Origin: Salinimicrobium tongyeongense
Lineage (GTDB): Bacteria; Bacteroidota; Bacteroidia; Flavobacteriales; Flavobacteriaceae
Length of the DNA: 64,000 bases
Reading direction: 5' to 3'
Assembly (NCBI RefSeq): GCF_026109735.1
Contig: NZ_CP069620.1
Location: forward strand, 1,550,001 to 1,614,000
Positions 1-8,423 of the stretch are shown in pieces. The notes under the pieces are model-generated. The model saw only the letters and a list, made by a program, of their open reading frames with translations, ran no database searches and was not told the origin of the DNA. The position numbers were made by a program, and so were the translations under genes. The number at the start of each line of letters is the position of its first letter. Position 1 is the stretch's first letter.

Positions 1-2
1 TT

Positions 3-83
3 GTTGCTGCTGCCTTTATTACGAATTATCTCACGTGGCCAGCCCGCTTTACGGCTGCTGATCCTACCCCGAAAGCCCAGTAA
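3..83 (+). CDS. possible 3' end of an upstream gene (partial)
   Basis: The frame starting at base 3 is open from the window edge to a TAA at 81-83 and ends in the polar residues AADPTPKAQ, which looks like a natural protein tail. Frame 1 is also open, to a TAG at 88-90, and reads as a hydrophobic leucine-rich tail. I cannot decide between the two from so short a piece, and no family is recognisable. The intrinsic terminator at 163-189 fits a gene ending here. Confidence 0.25.
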   Translation, partial: VAAAFITNYLTWPARFTAADPTPKAQ

Positions 84-115
84 AATCTAGGGGTTTAAGA
101 ATGTTTTAGCTTAGC

Positions 116-151
116 TTTAGCATAATTTCACAGGCTCCTCATGTACCTTTG
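116..151 (+). promoter_or_regulatory. candidate Bacteroidota-type promoter ahead of the glycoside cluster
   Basis: TACCTTTG at 144-151 matches the -7 consensus TAnnTTTG. A TTTAG at 116-120 lies 23 bases upstream as a weak -33 element. Transcription would begin near 158, just before an intrinsic terminator at 163-189, so the leader would be very short unless there is read-through. The link to the cluster at 287 is inference. Confidence 0.4.
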
Positions 152-162
152 AAAATATCGAG

Positions 163-189
163 CGGCGAGGAAACTCAGCCGTTTTTTTT
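163..189 (+). terminator. intrinsic terminator with GAAA loop
   Basis: CGGCGAG (163-169) pairs with CTC-A-GCCG (174-181, one bulged A) around a GAAA loop, followed by eight T (182-189). It lies about 100 bases before the first gene of the glycoside cluster. It either ends an upstream gene or acts as an attenuator in the cluster leader. Confidence 0.7.
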
Positions 190-286
190 CCGCAGGAATT
201 CCCTTCCCCCCTTTTAGTTCACCTGTCGGGAAAAATTCGCACGCAGTTTCTCACATATTTATTGAACCTAAAAAGAACCAGTCTAA

Positions 287-994
287 ATGAGCCAACAAAC
301 TACTTCCAAAATAGCACTTGTAACCGGCGGGAGTAGTGGTATAGGCAAAGCAATAGCCGAAAAACTGAGTAAAGAAGGAGTAAAGGTGGTTGTAGCTGAT
401 CTTCAAAAAGGGCATTTTAAAGAGGAAAACCTTCACTTTCACAAGTGCGACGTAAGAAATGCCCAGGAGATTGATGAGCTGTATGCCTGGACCACAGAGC
501 ATGTGGGCCATCCCGATTACCTCATAATAAACGCCGGGCAGGGCATTAAGGAAAAACTTTCAGAAGGGGATCCCGAAAAATGGAAAGGAGTGCTCGAGAC
601 CAACGTTATGGGGCCTCTAAGATGCATTCGGGCATTTACCCCGCACATGATCTCTCAAAAAGGGGGAAATGTGGTATTCATTTCTTCAGTTTCGGCCTCC
701 CAGCCCCACCCCTATGGAGGAATTTATGCAGCTTCAAAATCGGCCCTGGAGGTAATTGCCGAAACCTTAAGGCTGGAGTCGCTTCCGCACATCAACGTTA
801 CGGTGGTAAGCCCCGGCATAGTAGATACTGCCTTTTTTGAGCATGAAATCTCCGGAAATGCTTCCGTGGAAGAAATGGGTATGGGTGCCATAGACCCTAA
901 AGAAATTGCAGAAGACGTGTGGTATGCACTCAACAAGAAAAAAGGCACCAGCATAAATAAGATCACAACCAGACCATTATTGCAAAACTTCTAA
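287..994 (+). CDS. SDR-family NAD(P)-dependent oxidoreductase
   Basis: A classical short-chain dehydrogenase of 235 residues, likely oxidising or reducing a hydroxyl on a sugar or small molecule in the cytoplasm. The TGGSSGIG cofactor loop is at residues 13-20, NAG at 82-84, the catalytic serine at about 133-134, and the Tyr-x3-Lys pair at Y147 and K151. Length is normal for the family. It is the first gene of a ten-gene plus-strand run, with the next gene 18 bases downstream. ATG at 287 precedes a good N-terminal beta strand. Residues around 39-45 lie over a 14/17 match to the dispersed palindrome (404-420). The substrate cannot be read from the sequence; the neighbours suggest a sugar or polyol. 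Confidence 0.9.
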   Translation: MSQQTTSKIALVTGGSSGIGKAIAEKLSKEGVKVVVADLQKGHFKEENLHFHKCDVRNAQEIDELYAWTTEHVGHPDYLIINAGQGIKEKLSEGDPEKWKGVLETNVMGPLRCIRAFTPHMISQKGGNVVFISSVSASQPHPYGGIYAASKSALEVIAETLRLESLPHINVTVVSPGIVDTAFFEHEISGNASVEEMGMGAIDPKEIAEDVWYALNKKKGTSINKITTRPLLQNF

Positions 995-1012
995 CCAACC
1001 AAAACCAATCAA

Positions 1013-2131
1013 ATGCAGAAGAAAGTATTAATTACCGGAGGAGCAGGATTTATAGGGTCTCATCTTGCAGATGAGCTTCTAAACAAAGGATATAAAGTAC
1101 GGGCTCTGGATAACCTCTCAGAGCAGGTGCATGGGGAGAATGCCTCACGCCCCGAATATCTCAACCCAAATGTGGAACTGCAAATTGGAGATGTGCGCGA
1201 TAAAGCAGCTGTTGAAAAGGCTCTTGAAGGCGTAGATGCCGTGGTACATCTGGCTGCCATGGTAGGGGTTGGCCAAAGTATGTACCAGATCAAAGACTAC
1301 ACCCATGTTAATAACCTGGGCACGGCAGTACTCATGGAGGCGTTAATGGACAGGCCGGTGGAAAAATTAGTTACCGCATCGAGCATGAGCATTTACGGGG
1401 AAGGCCTTTACCTCAATGAGGCAGGTGAGAAAAAAATGGACTGTGAACGCAAACTTGGCGACCTTAAAAAAGGACAGTGGGAAATGTATGACAGCCAGGG
1501 AAAAGAACTCAAACCTGTACCGACTCCCGAGTCTAAAACCCCTAATCTTTCTTCGGTTTATGCCCTTTCAAAATATGACCAGGAACGGCTAAGCCTCATT
1601 ACCGGCAAAGCCTACAATATTCCCACCACAGCTTTGCGGTTCTTTAATGTCTACGGAACCCGCCAGGCACTGTCAAACCCTTATACCGGCGTGCTTGCAA
1701 TTTTCGCTTCCCGCCTGCTCAACAACAATGCCCCCATGATCTTCGAGGACGGGAAACAGAAGCGGGACTTTATTCATGTAAAAGACGTGGCCCGTGCCAT
1801 TAGGCTGGCCATGGAAAAACCTGAAGCCAACGGGGAAGTATTTAACGTGGGTAGCGGTAACCAGTACAGCATACTTGAAATTGCCGATAAACTGGCCGAA
1901 GTAATGGGCAAAGAAAATATTAAAGCTGAAGTCACCGGAAAATACAGGGTGGGAGATATAAGGCATTGCTTTGCAGATACCACCAAAACAAAAGAGAAAC
2001 TGGGATTCACTCCCGAAGTGAAATTTGAAGATGGATTGTACGAACTGGCCGAATGGCTTAAAACCCAAATAGCCACAGACAATGTGAGCAGGGCCAGCAG
2101 CGAATTGTCTTCCAGAGGTTTAACCGTGTAA
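1013..2131 (+). CDS. NAD-dependent epimerase/dehydratase (extended SDR)
   Basis: An extended SDR of the nucleotide-sugar type, 372 residues. TGGAGFIG (8-15) binds NAD, SS near 124-125 supplies the catalytic Ser, and Y183 with K187 form the Tyr-x3-Lys pair. The SSMSIYGEG segment and the long insert at about 132-175 before the active-site Tyr resemble dTDP-L-rhamnose 4-epimerase-like proteins rather than GalE; this is from memory of the family. It probably interconverts an NDP-sugar in the cytoplasm. It is second in the cluster, with 10 bases to the GH-epimerase fusion. The C-terminal 15 residues are low-complexity and Ser-rich and are unlikely to be catalytic. Confidence 0.85.
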   Translation: MQKKVLITGGAGFIGSHLADELLNKGYKVRALDNLSEQVHGENASRPEYLNPNVELQIGDVRDKAAVEKALEGVDAVVHLAAMVGVGQSMYQIKDYTHVNNLGTAVLMEALMDRPVEKLVTASSMSIYGEGLYLNEAGEKKMDCERKLGDLKKGQWEMYDSQGKELKPVPTPESKTPNLSSVYALSKYDQERLSLITGKAYNIPTTALRFFNVYGTRQALSNPYTGVLAIFASRLLNNNAPMIFEDGKQKRDFIHVKDVARAIRLAMEKPEANGEVFNVGSGNQYSILEIADKLAEVMGKENIKAEVTGKYRVGDIRHCFADTTKTKEKLGFTPEVKFEDGLYELAEWLKTQIATDNVSRASSELSSRGLTV

Positions 2132-2141
2132 AAGAACAGCT

Positions 2142-4172
2142 ATGAACGTAAAGAAGAATCTAGATAATAATACTCCTTCCCTTGGCATTCTGGAATGGTT
2201 TAGACCCGGAGAATACGAGGAGGTCAAAGCTGCAATAGAAGATTTCAAAAAACTGGGGATCAGGCACCTGCGCACAGGAATTTCGTGGGCCGACTGGTAT
2301 GTGGAAGGTACCGCTGAATGGTACGACTGGCTCTTTGCCGAACTTTCTCCCCATGTCGAGATCCTGCCCTGTTTTCTCTACACGCCGCCCTCAATAGGTG
2401 AAATGCCGAAGACTTCGGCCCCACCTAAAGATCTGAAAGCCTACGCCGATTTTATTGACACCATGATCACCCGCTACGGAAACTACTTTGAGTGGGTTGA
2501 ACTCTGGAACGAGCCCAACAACAAAGTAGAATATGACTTCACCCTCGATTATTCGTGGAACAAGTTTTCTACCATGATAGGCATGGCGGCCCACTGGGCT
2601 CAAAAAAGGGGAAAAAAGACCCTGCTTGGCGGGATGAGCCCCATAGATCCAAACTGGATGCAAATGATGATAGAGCAAAAAGTGCTCGATCATATAGACG
2701 CGGTGGGAATTCACGGTTTTCCACATGTATTTGACCAGCAATGGAAAGGCTGGGACGTAAACATAAGCTGCATCAGGGAAGTGATGGAAAAGTTCGGGTA
2801 CCACAAAGAGATATGGATTTCTGAAGTTGGCTTCTCCACCTGGCAAAATGATGAAGTAAAGCAGTTTCAGGAATTTAAAAATGTGCTTAATGCCGATGCC
2901 GACAGGATTTACTGGTACTCGTTAAAAGATCTCGACCCTAAAAATTCGACTGTGGGTGGTTTTCATCTCGATGAGAGGGAATATCACTTCGGGTTAAAGA
3001 AAACCGACGGCACTAAAAAGCTGCTCTATAAACTCCTGGAGAAAAATGGAATAGAGAAGGTAAGGGAGCAGGATTACATTCAGAAACAATACCGGGTCAA
3101 TACCAGTCAAAAATATACGCTCATCACGGGAGGTGCCGGTTTTATTGGCACCAATCTCGCTTCAAGGTTCCTTTCGGAAGGAAAAAAAGTGATGATCTAT
3201 GACAGCCTGTTTAGGGATGGCGTTGAAGAAAACCTTCAATGGCTGCAAAAGGAATATGGAGATAAGCTCATTATCCAGATCTCAGACATTAATGAAACAC
3301 GAATCCTTCAGGAGAGCGTGAACAACGCTTCCGAAGTTTTCCACCTCTGCGCACAGGTTGCAGTGACCTCATCGGTGACCAATCCTGTTCACGATTTCAA
3401 TGTAAACCTCAGCGGCACCTTCCACCTTCTGGAAGCCATCAGAAAAAGCAAACATCAGCCGCCATTGATCTTTACCTCTACCAACAAGGTTTACGGAAAC
3501 CTTCAGGATGTAGAAATGGTTGAAAATGAGACCAGGTTCTATCCTGCCGATGCAAAAATGAAAGAATACGGCATTAACGAAAAGATCCCGCTCGACTTCC
3601 ATAGCCCTTATGGTTGCTCTAAAGGCGCGGCCGACCAGTACATTCTTGATTACTCAAGAACTTACGGCCTAAAGACGGCGGTATTTAGAATGAGCTGCAT
3701 TTACGGGCCACACCAGTTTGGTACCGAAGACCAGGGCTGGGTGGCACATTTTTTAATTAGTGCGCTTGAAGATAAGCCTATCACCATCTACGGAAACGGC
3801 AAGCAGGTGCGCGACATTCTCTTTGTAGAAGACCTGATTGATGCCTTTATGCTGGCTCATAAGAACATCGATAAACTGGCCGGGCAGGTCTTCAACATTG
3901 GAGGCGGGCCACAAAATACCGTTAGTCTCCTGGAAATCCTAGACACGATACGGGAAAAGGCCGGAAAAGAAATGAACGTGAGCTTTGAAGACTGGCGCAC
4001 GGGAGATCAGTTCTACTATGTATCCAACACCGGCAAATTTAAAGAAGCCACAGGCTGGCAGCCCAGATATTCTGTAGATAAAGGGGTTGAGCACCTCCTG
4101 AAATGGCTTTGTGAAAACCGAAATATTGAATTACCCGCAAATTTAAATCCTACAAAAGAAATCGCCATATGA
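2142..4172 (+). CDS. fusion: clan-A glycoside hydrolase + CDP-paratose 2-epimerase-like domain
   Basis: A 676-residue two-domain protein. Residues 10-305 look like a clan GH-A (GH39/GH5-like) TIM barrel: WNEP places the acid/base at E124 and WISEVGF places the nucleophile at E228. Residues 325-665 are an extended SDR with TGGAGFIG at 329-336, STNKVYG at 445-451 and Tyr490-x3-Lys494. The STNKVYG and SKGAADQY segments match what I remember of CDP-paratose (tyvelose) 2-epimerases. There is no signal peptide, so the hydrolase half is cytoplasmic, which is unusual for GH enzymes. The following gene overlaps by the ATGA motif at 4169-4172. A glycosidase joined to an epimerase suggests coupled handling of one sugar, or that the GH domain works as a transglycosidase; both are inference. 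Confidence 0.85.
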   Translation: MNVKKNLDNNTPSLGILEWFRPGEYEEVKAAIEDFKKLGIRHLRTGISWADWYVEGTAEWYDWLFAELSPHVEILPCFLYTPPSIGEMPKTSAPPKDLKAYADFIDTMITRYGNYFEWVELWNEPNNKVEYDFTLDYSWNKFSTMIGMAAHWAQKRGKKTLLGGMSPIDPNWMQMMIEQKVLDHIDAVGIHGFPHVFDQQWKGWDVNISCIREVMEKFGYHKEIWISEVGFSTWQNDEVKQFQEFKNVLNADADRIYWYSLKDLDPKNSTVGGFHLDEREYHFGLKKTDGTKKLLYKLLEKNGIEKVREQDYIQKQYRVNTSQKYTLITGGAGFIGTNLASRFLSEGKKVMIYDSLFRDGVEENLQWLQKEYGDKLIIQISDINETRILQESVNNASEVFHLCAQVAVTSSVTNPVHDFNVNLSGTFHLLEAIRKSKHQPPLIFTSTNKVYGNLQDVEMVENETRFYPADAKMKEYGINEKIPLDFHSPYGCSKGAADQYILDYSRTYGLKTAVFRMSCIYGPHQFGTEDQGWVAHFLISALEDKPITIYGNGKQVRDILFVEDLIDAFMLAHKNIDKLAGQVFNIGGGPQNTVSLLEILDTIREKAGKEMNVSFEDWRTGDQFYYVSNTGKFKEATGWQPRYSVDKGVEHLLKWLCENRNIELPANLNPTKEIAI

Positions 4173-5179
4173 GTTCACCGCAGGCCGTACAGGAAAAAGC
4201 ACCTGTAAAAGTAGAAACTGCAATTGCAAAAGCCGCAATTTTAAAAGCCCCGCAAAAAGTTGCTGTTAAAGAAATCAACTTACCCGAACCCGCCCGGGGC
4301 GAAATCCGCATCAAGCTGGAAGGCAGCGGCGTATGCGCTTCAAACATTCCGGTTTGGGAAGGCCGCGACTGGTTCAACTATCCCGTAAGCCCGGGAGAAC
4401 CGGGTCACGAAGGCTGGGGCGTTGTAGATGCCGTGGGAGAAGGCGTGACAAAATTTGAAAAGGGCGACAGGGTAACTGCCCTCACTTACAACGCCTATGC
4501 CACGCACGATATCGCAAAAGAAGAGAGCACAGTAAAACTGCCTGCTTCTTTAGAGGGAAAGCCTTTCCCCGGGGAACCTTTGGGTTGTGCCATGAACATC
4601 TTTGAACGCAGCGATATCCAAAAAGGCCAAAAAGTTGCTGTTGTTGGGAGCGGATTTTTAGGACTCCTGCTCATTCAGCTGGCAAAATCGGCCGGAGCCG
4701 AAGTCATTGCTGTTTCCAGAAGGGAATTCTCCCTGGAAGCCGCCAAAAAAGCAGGAGCCGACCATTTGATCCAGATGGATGACCACTATAAGATCATTGA
4801 AAAAGTAAAGGAATTAACCGGAGAAAACTTTTGTGATCGGGTCATAGAATGCACCGGAAAAGAATGGCCGCTCAACCTGTCTATCGAGCTTACCGGCGAA
4901 AGGGGTAAACTCATCGTTGCCGGTTTCCATCAGGACGGGATGCGCAGCGTGAACGTGCAAATGCTCAACTGGCGCGGCATAGATATGATAAGTGCCCACG
5001 AGAGAGATCCGCAGCAATATATAAAAGGGATCAAAAATGCCATAAAAGCCGTGGAAGAAGGTAAGATGGACCCCTTCCCGCTCTTTACCCACAAATTCCC
5101 TCTTGAAGAAATGGAAAAAGCTTACCAGCATTTAACCCAAAGGCCAGACGGATTTATAAAAGCTCTAATCGTTAACTAG
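4169..5179 (+). CDS. zinc-binding alcohol dehydrogenase (MDR family)
   Basis: A medium-chain dehydrogenase of 336 residues. The GroES-like half carries catalytic zinc ligands C56 (GVCASN) and H80-E81 (GHEGWG). The Rossmann half has GSGFLG at about 160-165. The Cys-rich structural-zinc lobe of classical ADHs is absent, as in shorter MDR proteins. The first 20 residues are extra compared with a usual family start, but the ATG overlaps the previous stop (ATGA), which supports translational coupling. It probably oxidises or reduces a sugar or polyol hydroxyl with NAD(P). The Gfo/Idh/MocA gene starts one base after its stop, so the two oxidoreductases may act in sequence. Confidence 0.87.
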   Translation: MSSPQAVQEKAPVKVETAIAKAAILKAPQKVAVKEINLPEPARGEIRIKLEGSGVCASNIPVWEGRDWFNYPVSPGEPGHEGWGVVDAVGEGVTKFEKGDRVTALTYNAYATHDIAKEESTVKLPASLEGKPFPGEPLGCAMNIFERSDIQKGQKVAVVGSGFLGLLLIQLAKSAGAEVIAVSRREFSLEAAKKAGADHLIQMDDHYKIIEKVKELTGENFCDRVIECTGKEWPLNLSIELTGERGKLIVAGFHQDGMRSVNVQMLNWRGIDMISAHERDPQQYIKGIKNAIKAVEEGKMDPFPLFTHKFPLEEMEKAYQHLTQRPDGFIKALIVN

Positions 5180-5180
5180 C

Positions 5181-6194
5181 ATGATCGCAACTCAACCCAC
5201 CAAAAAAGAATTATCATTAGGTTTTCTGGGCGTTGGCTGGATAGGCCGCAATCGTATGGAAGCCATTCTCAATAATACCAACGCAAAAGCTTCGGCGATC
5301 ACAGAACCCGATTCCGAAAATTGCGACGCTGCCCAAAAGAGTGCCAAAAATGCCATTTTAAAGACTTCTTCTGAAGCCCTTTTTGCTGAAAAGGACCTCG
5401 ACGGTATTGTGATTGCCACCCCAAGTGCCATGCACGCCCGGCAAAGCGTGGAGGCTTTAAAAGCCGGAAAAGCTGTTTTTTGCCAGAAGCCACTCGGCCG
5501 TACCGCCAAAGAAGTAGAACAGGTGGTCGAAGCCTCCCGCGAGGCAAACAAGCTGCTTTCCGTAGATCTTTCCTACCGCTACACCAAAGCCTTTAAAGCG
5601 GTTTACGACACCATCCAAAAAGGGGAAATAGGAGACATCTTTGCCGTAGACCTCATCTTTCACAACGCCTACGGGCCAGATAAGGAATGGTTCTACGACA
5701 TTAAGCGATCTGGCGGCGGCTGCGTGATGGATTTGGGCATTCACCTGGTAGATCTCGCCCTGTGGAGCCTTGATTTTCCTGAAATCAAAGATGTACAGAG
5801 CCGCTTATACCACAAAGGACAAAAACTGACCTCTTTTGAAGAGCACGTTGAAGATTTTGCCAGTGTGGCAATGACTTCAGAAAAAGACCAGGTTATAAAC
5901 CTCGAATGTTCCTGGCATGTTTCTGCCGGAAAAGATGCCATTATAGAAGCCACTTTCTACGGCACCAAAGGAGGTGCTTCCTTCAAAAATATCAACGGCT
6001 CTTTCTACGATTTTAAAGCCGAAAAGTACCACGGCACCCAAACCGAAACTCTTGTAACACCACCCGATGAGTGGAGTGGCCGTGCCGGAGTGGTATGGGT
6101 AGAAAACCTTCTGCAAAATGACACTTTTGACGAGAGAACTGCCACTCAATTTATAAAAACAGCCCAGGTAATAGACCGAATTTATGGAAGATAA
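5181..6194 (+). CDS. Gfo/Idh/MocA family oxidoreductase
   Basis: A 337-residue NAD(P)-dependent sugar oxidoreductase. The N-terminal Rossmann domain has GFLGVGWIG at 14-22. The usual EKP signature reads QKP with K103, keeping the catalytic lysine. The C-terminal domain shows GGGCVMDLGIHLVD with D184, H187 and D191, the usual substrate-binding and catalytic set. Residues KNAIL at 56-60 are encoded by a 15/17 copy of the dispersed palindrome (5345-5361). It likely acts on a sugar or inositol-like ring with the neighbouring dehydrogenases. The next gene begins within a few bases of its stop. Confidence 0.88.
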   Translation: MIATQPTKKELSLGFLGVGWIGRNRMEAILNNTNAKASAITEPDSENCDAAQKSAKNAILKTSSEALFAEKDLDGIVIATPSAMHARQSVEALKAGKAVFCQKPLGRTAKEVEQVVEASREANKLLSVDLSYRYTKAFKAVYDTIQKGEIGDIFAVDLIFHNAYGPDKEWFYDIKRSGGGCVMDLGIHLVDLALWSLDFPEIKDVQSRLYHKGQKLTSFEEHVEDFASVAMTSEKDQVINLECSWHVSAGKDAIIEATFYGTKGGASFKNINGSFYDFKAEKYHGTQTETLVTPPDEWSGRAGVVWVENLLQNDTFDERTATQFIKTAQVIDRIYGR

Positions 6195-6198
6195 GCAA

Positions 6199-7290
6199 AT
6201 GAAGATCCTAATGACTACCGACACGGTAGGCGGGGTTTGGGTGTATTCCCTCGAACTCTGCAAGGCACTGGCACAGTATAATGTGCAGGTGCACTTGGCA
6301 GCCATGGGCGCCTGGCCTTCGCCGGCACAACAGGTGGAAGCCGAAAATATCCCCAACCTCACTTTTTACAAGAGTGACTTTAAGCTCGAGTGGATGGAAG
6401 ACCCCTGGGAAGACGTAGAGCGGTCGCGCAAATGGATCAACTGTATTTATCAAACCATACAGCCCGATATAGTTCACCTAAACAACTACGCCCAGGTAGA
6501 AGAGGAATGGACAGCGCCGGTGGTAACAATCTTCCACTCCTGTGTGCAAACCTGGTGGCAGGCAGTAAAGGGCATAAAAGCACCTCATGAATGGGATCAT
6601 TACACGCAAACCGTTAAGAAGTCGCTGGAGGCTTCAAACATGGTCATTGCTCCCACCAAAGCAATTCTTGACAAGGCACAGGAGATACACGGCTTTAGTT
6701 CTCAATCAAAAGTGATCAATAATGGCCGTGTTTTTCCTTCGGAAGTTGAAGTGCCAAAAGAAAAATTCATTTTGTGCATGGGCAGGATGTGGGATGAAGC
6801 CAAAAACCTGCCTTTGCTGTCTAACATAGCCGAAAGATTGCCCTGGCCGGTATATGTTGCCGGTGCAGCAGTTCACCCTGACACAGGAAAAAAATGCAGG
6901 CTCGAAAATGTCAAATTCCTCGGAAAATTAACCCCCGAAGAAGTGCAGCATTGGATGCAGCGCGCCAGCATCTTTGTGAGCCCAACCCGCTACGAGCCTT
7001 TTGGGCTGGCCATTCTTGAAGCTGCCGGAAACGGCTGTGCACTGGTATTGAGCAAGCTTGACACCCTTCAGGAATTGTGGGAAGATACTGCCCTTTTCTT
7101 TGACCCCGAAAACGAAGAAGAAGCCGAAAAGACCATCGTCCGGTTATTGGAAAGCCCCGAATTTTTGAAGGAGCTTTCAGCAAAAGCAAGAGAACGGGCA
7201 AAACAGTATTCCGCAGAAAAAATGGGGGCCGTCTATAACGACCTCTATCGCGACATACTTGAAAAAGAATATAAAATAATGAGCCTATGA
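6199..7290 (+). CDS. GT4-family glycosyltransferase
   Basis: A GT-B retaining glycosyltransferase of 363 residues from the chosen ATG at 6199, where the protein reads MKILMTTDT. An in-frame ATG at 6184 would add five residues and overlap the previous gene. The C-terminal half has the E-x7-E motif in EPFGLAILE, and conserved Arg and Lys before it (MGRMWDEAKN) for the nucleotide-sugar phosphates. TVGGVWVYS near the N-terminus is the glycine loop. There is no membrane segment, so it is cytosolic. It ends with an ATGA overlap into the next glycosyltransferase and is the only clear GT4 of the cluster; the other three are CgeB-like. Confidence 0.87.
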   Translation: MKILMTTDTVGGVWVYSLELCKALAQYNVQVHLAAMGAWPSPAQQVEAENIPNLTFYKSDFKLEWMEDPWEDVERSRKWINCIYQTIQPDIVHLNNYAQVEEEWTAPVVTIFHSCVQTWWQAVKGIKAPHEWDHYTQTVKKSLEASNMVIAPTKAILDKAQEIHGFSSQSKVINNGRVFPSEVEVPKEKFILCMGRMWDEAKNLPLLSNIAERLPWPVYVAGAAVHPDTGKKCRLENVKFLGKLTPEEVQHWMQRASIFVSPTRYEPFGLAILEAAGNGCALVLSKLDTLQELWEDTALFFDPENEEEAEKTIVRLLESPEFLKELSAKARERAKQYSAEKMGAVYNDLYRDILEKEYKIMSL

Positions 7291-8423
7291 AAATAGTGAT
7301 GTTTTACCATTCCCTCTACTCTGACTGGAATCACGGGAATGCGCATTTTTTACGCGGAATTGTAAAGGAACTTCAAAAACGCGGGCACGATGTAGATGTC
7401 TATGAACCCGAAGGTGGCTGGAGCCTGCAAAACCTGCTGAAAGATCATGGGGCCGAGCAGCTTGATGAGTTCAGGCAGTACTACCCTTCGCTCAACCCGC
7501 AGTTCTACAATCCCGAAAAAAAACTGAACTATCAAAACATACTGAGCAAAGCCGACCTTGTGATTGTTCACGAGTGGAACGAACCCGAACTTATTGCTGA
7601 AATAGGCCGGAAAAAGGAAAAATACGGCTTTAAACTGCTATTTCACGATACCCATCACCGGGCAGTTTCAGCTGAAAAAGAGATGAAAAAATTTGATTTT
7701 TCGCACTTTGACGGCGCACTTGTCTTTGGTGAGGTGATTAAAAAGATCTACGAAGAAAAGAATTGGGTAGACAGGGTTTGGACCTGGCACGAAGCAGCCG
7801 ACGCCGATTTCTTTAGCCCCAACCGCGATGAAGAAAAAGAAGGCGACCTGGTTTGGATTGGCAACTGGGGCGATGGCGAACGCACCGAAGAACTTATGGA
7901 GTTTCTCATAGGCCCCATAAAAGAGCTGAAACTTAGAGCAAAGGTCTACGGTGTGCGCTATCCCGAAAAAGCTAAAAAAGCCCTGGCCAATGCCGGCATT
8001 GAATATGGCGGTTACCTGCCAAACTACAAGGTGCCCGAAGTTTTTGCAAAATACAAGGTCACGGTACACGTGCCGCGACGGCCTTATGTTGAAATGTTGC
8101 CGGGAATTCCTACCATAAGGCCTTTTGAAGCCCTTTCCTGCGGAATTCCGCTCATTTGCTCTCCCTGGAATGATGCCGAAAACCTCTTCACTCCCGGGGA
8201 AGATTATTTGATCGCAAAAGACGGAAATGATATGGGGTACAAACTTGCCGAAGTGCTAAAGAGTCCGCACCTGGCAAAAAGCCTTTCCGATAACGGAAGA
8301 AAAACCATACTCGACAACCACACCTGCGCCCACCGGGTAACTGCTTTAGAAAACATCTTACAGGAATTAGGCCTGCCACATGAAAAGGTCTTTCCCATTC
8401 ACCACAAAACCATGCAAGCATGA
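7287..8423 (+). CDS. CgeB-like GT-B glycosyltransferase, paralogue 1
   Basis: A 378-residue protein with a Rossmann-like start (MKIVMFYHS) and a C-terminal RPFEALSCGIPLICSPW segment. That segment is typical of the glycosyl transferase group 1 domain found in CgeB-like proteins (spore maturation protein CgeB family). It shares an overall pattern with the next two genes: a SDWNHGNAHFLRGIVKEL start, an acidic central part and the same C-terminal acceptor/donor motif. ATGA overlaps at both ends indicate tight coupling. The donor and acceptor are unknown. Of the three paralogues its central region is the most divergent. Confidence 0.8.
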   Translation: MKIVMFYHSLYSDWNHGNAHFLRGIVKELQKRGHDVDVYEPEGGWSLQNLLKDHGAEQLDEFRQYYPSLNPQFYNPEKKLNYQNILSKADLVIVHEWNEPELIAEIGRKKEKYGFKLLFHDTHHRAVSAEKEMKKFDFSHFDGALVFGEVIKKIYEEKNWVDRVWTWHEAADADFFSPNRDEEKEGDLVWIGNWGDGERTEELMEFLIGPIKELKLRAKVYGVRYPEKAKKALANAGIEYGGYLPNYKVPEVFAKYKVTVHVPRRPYVEMLPGIPTIRPFEALSCGIPLICSPWNDAENLFTPGEDYLIAKDGNDMGYKLAEVLKSPHLAKSLSDNGRKTILDNHTCAHRVTALENILQELGLPHEKVFPIHHKTMQA

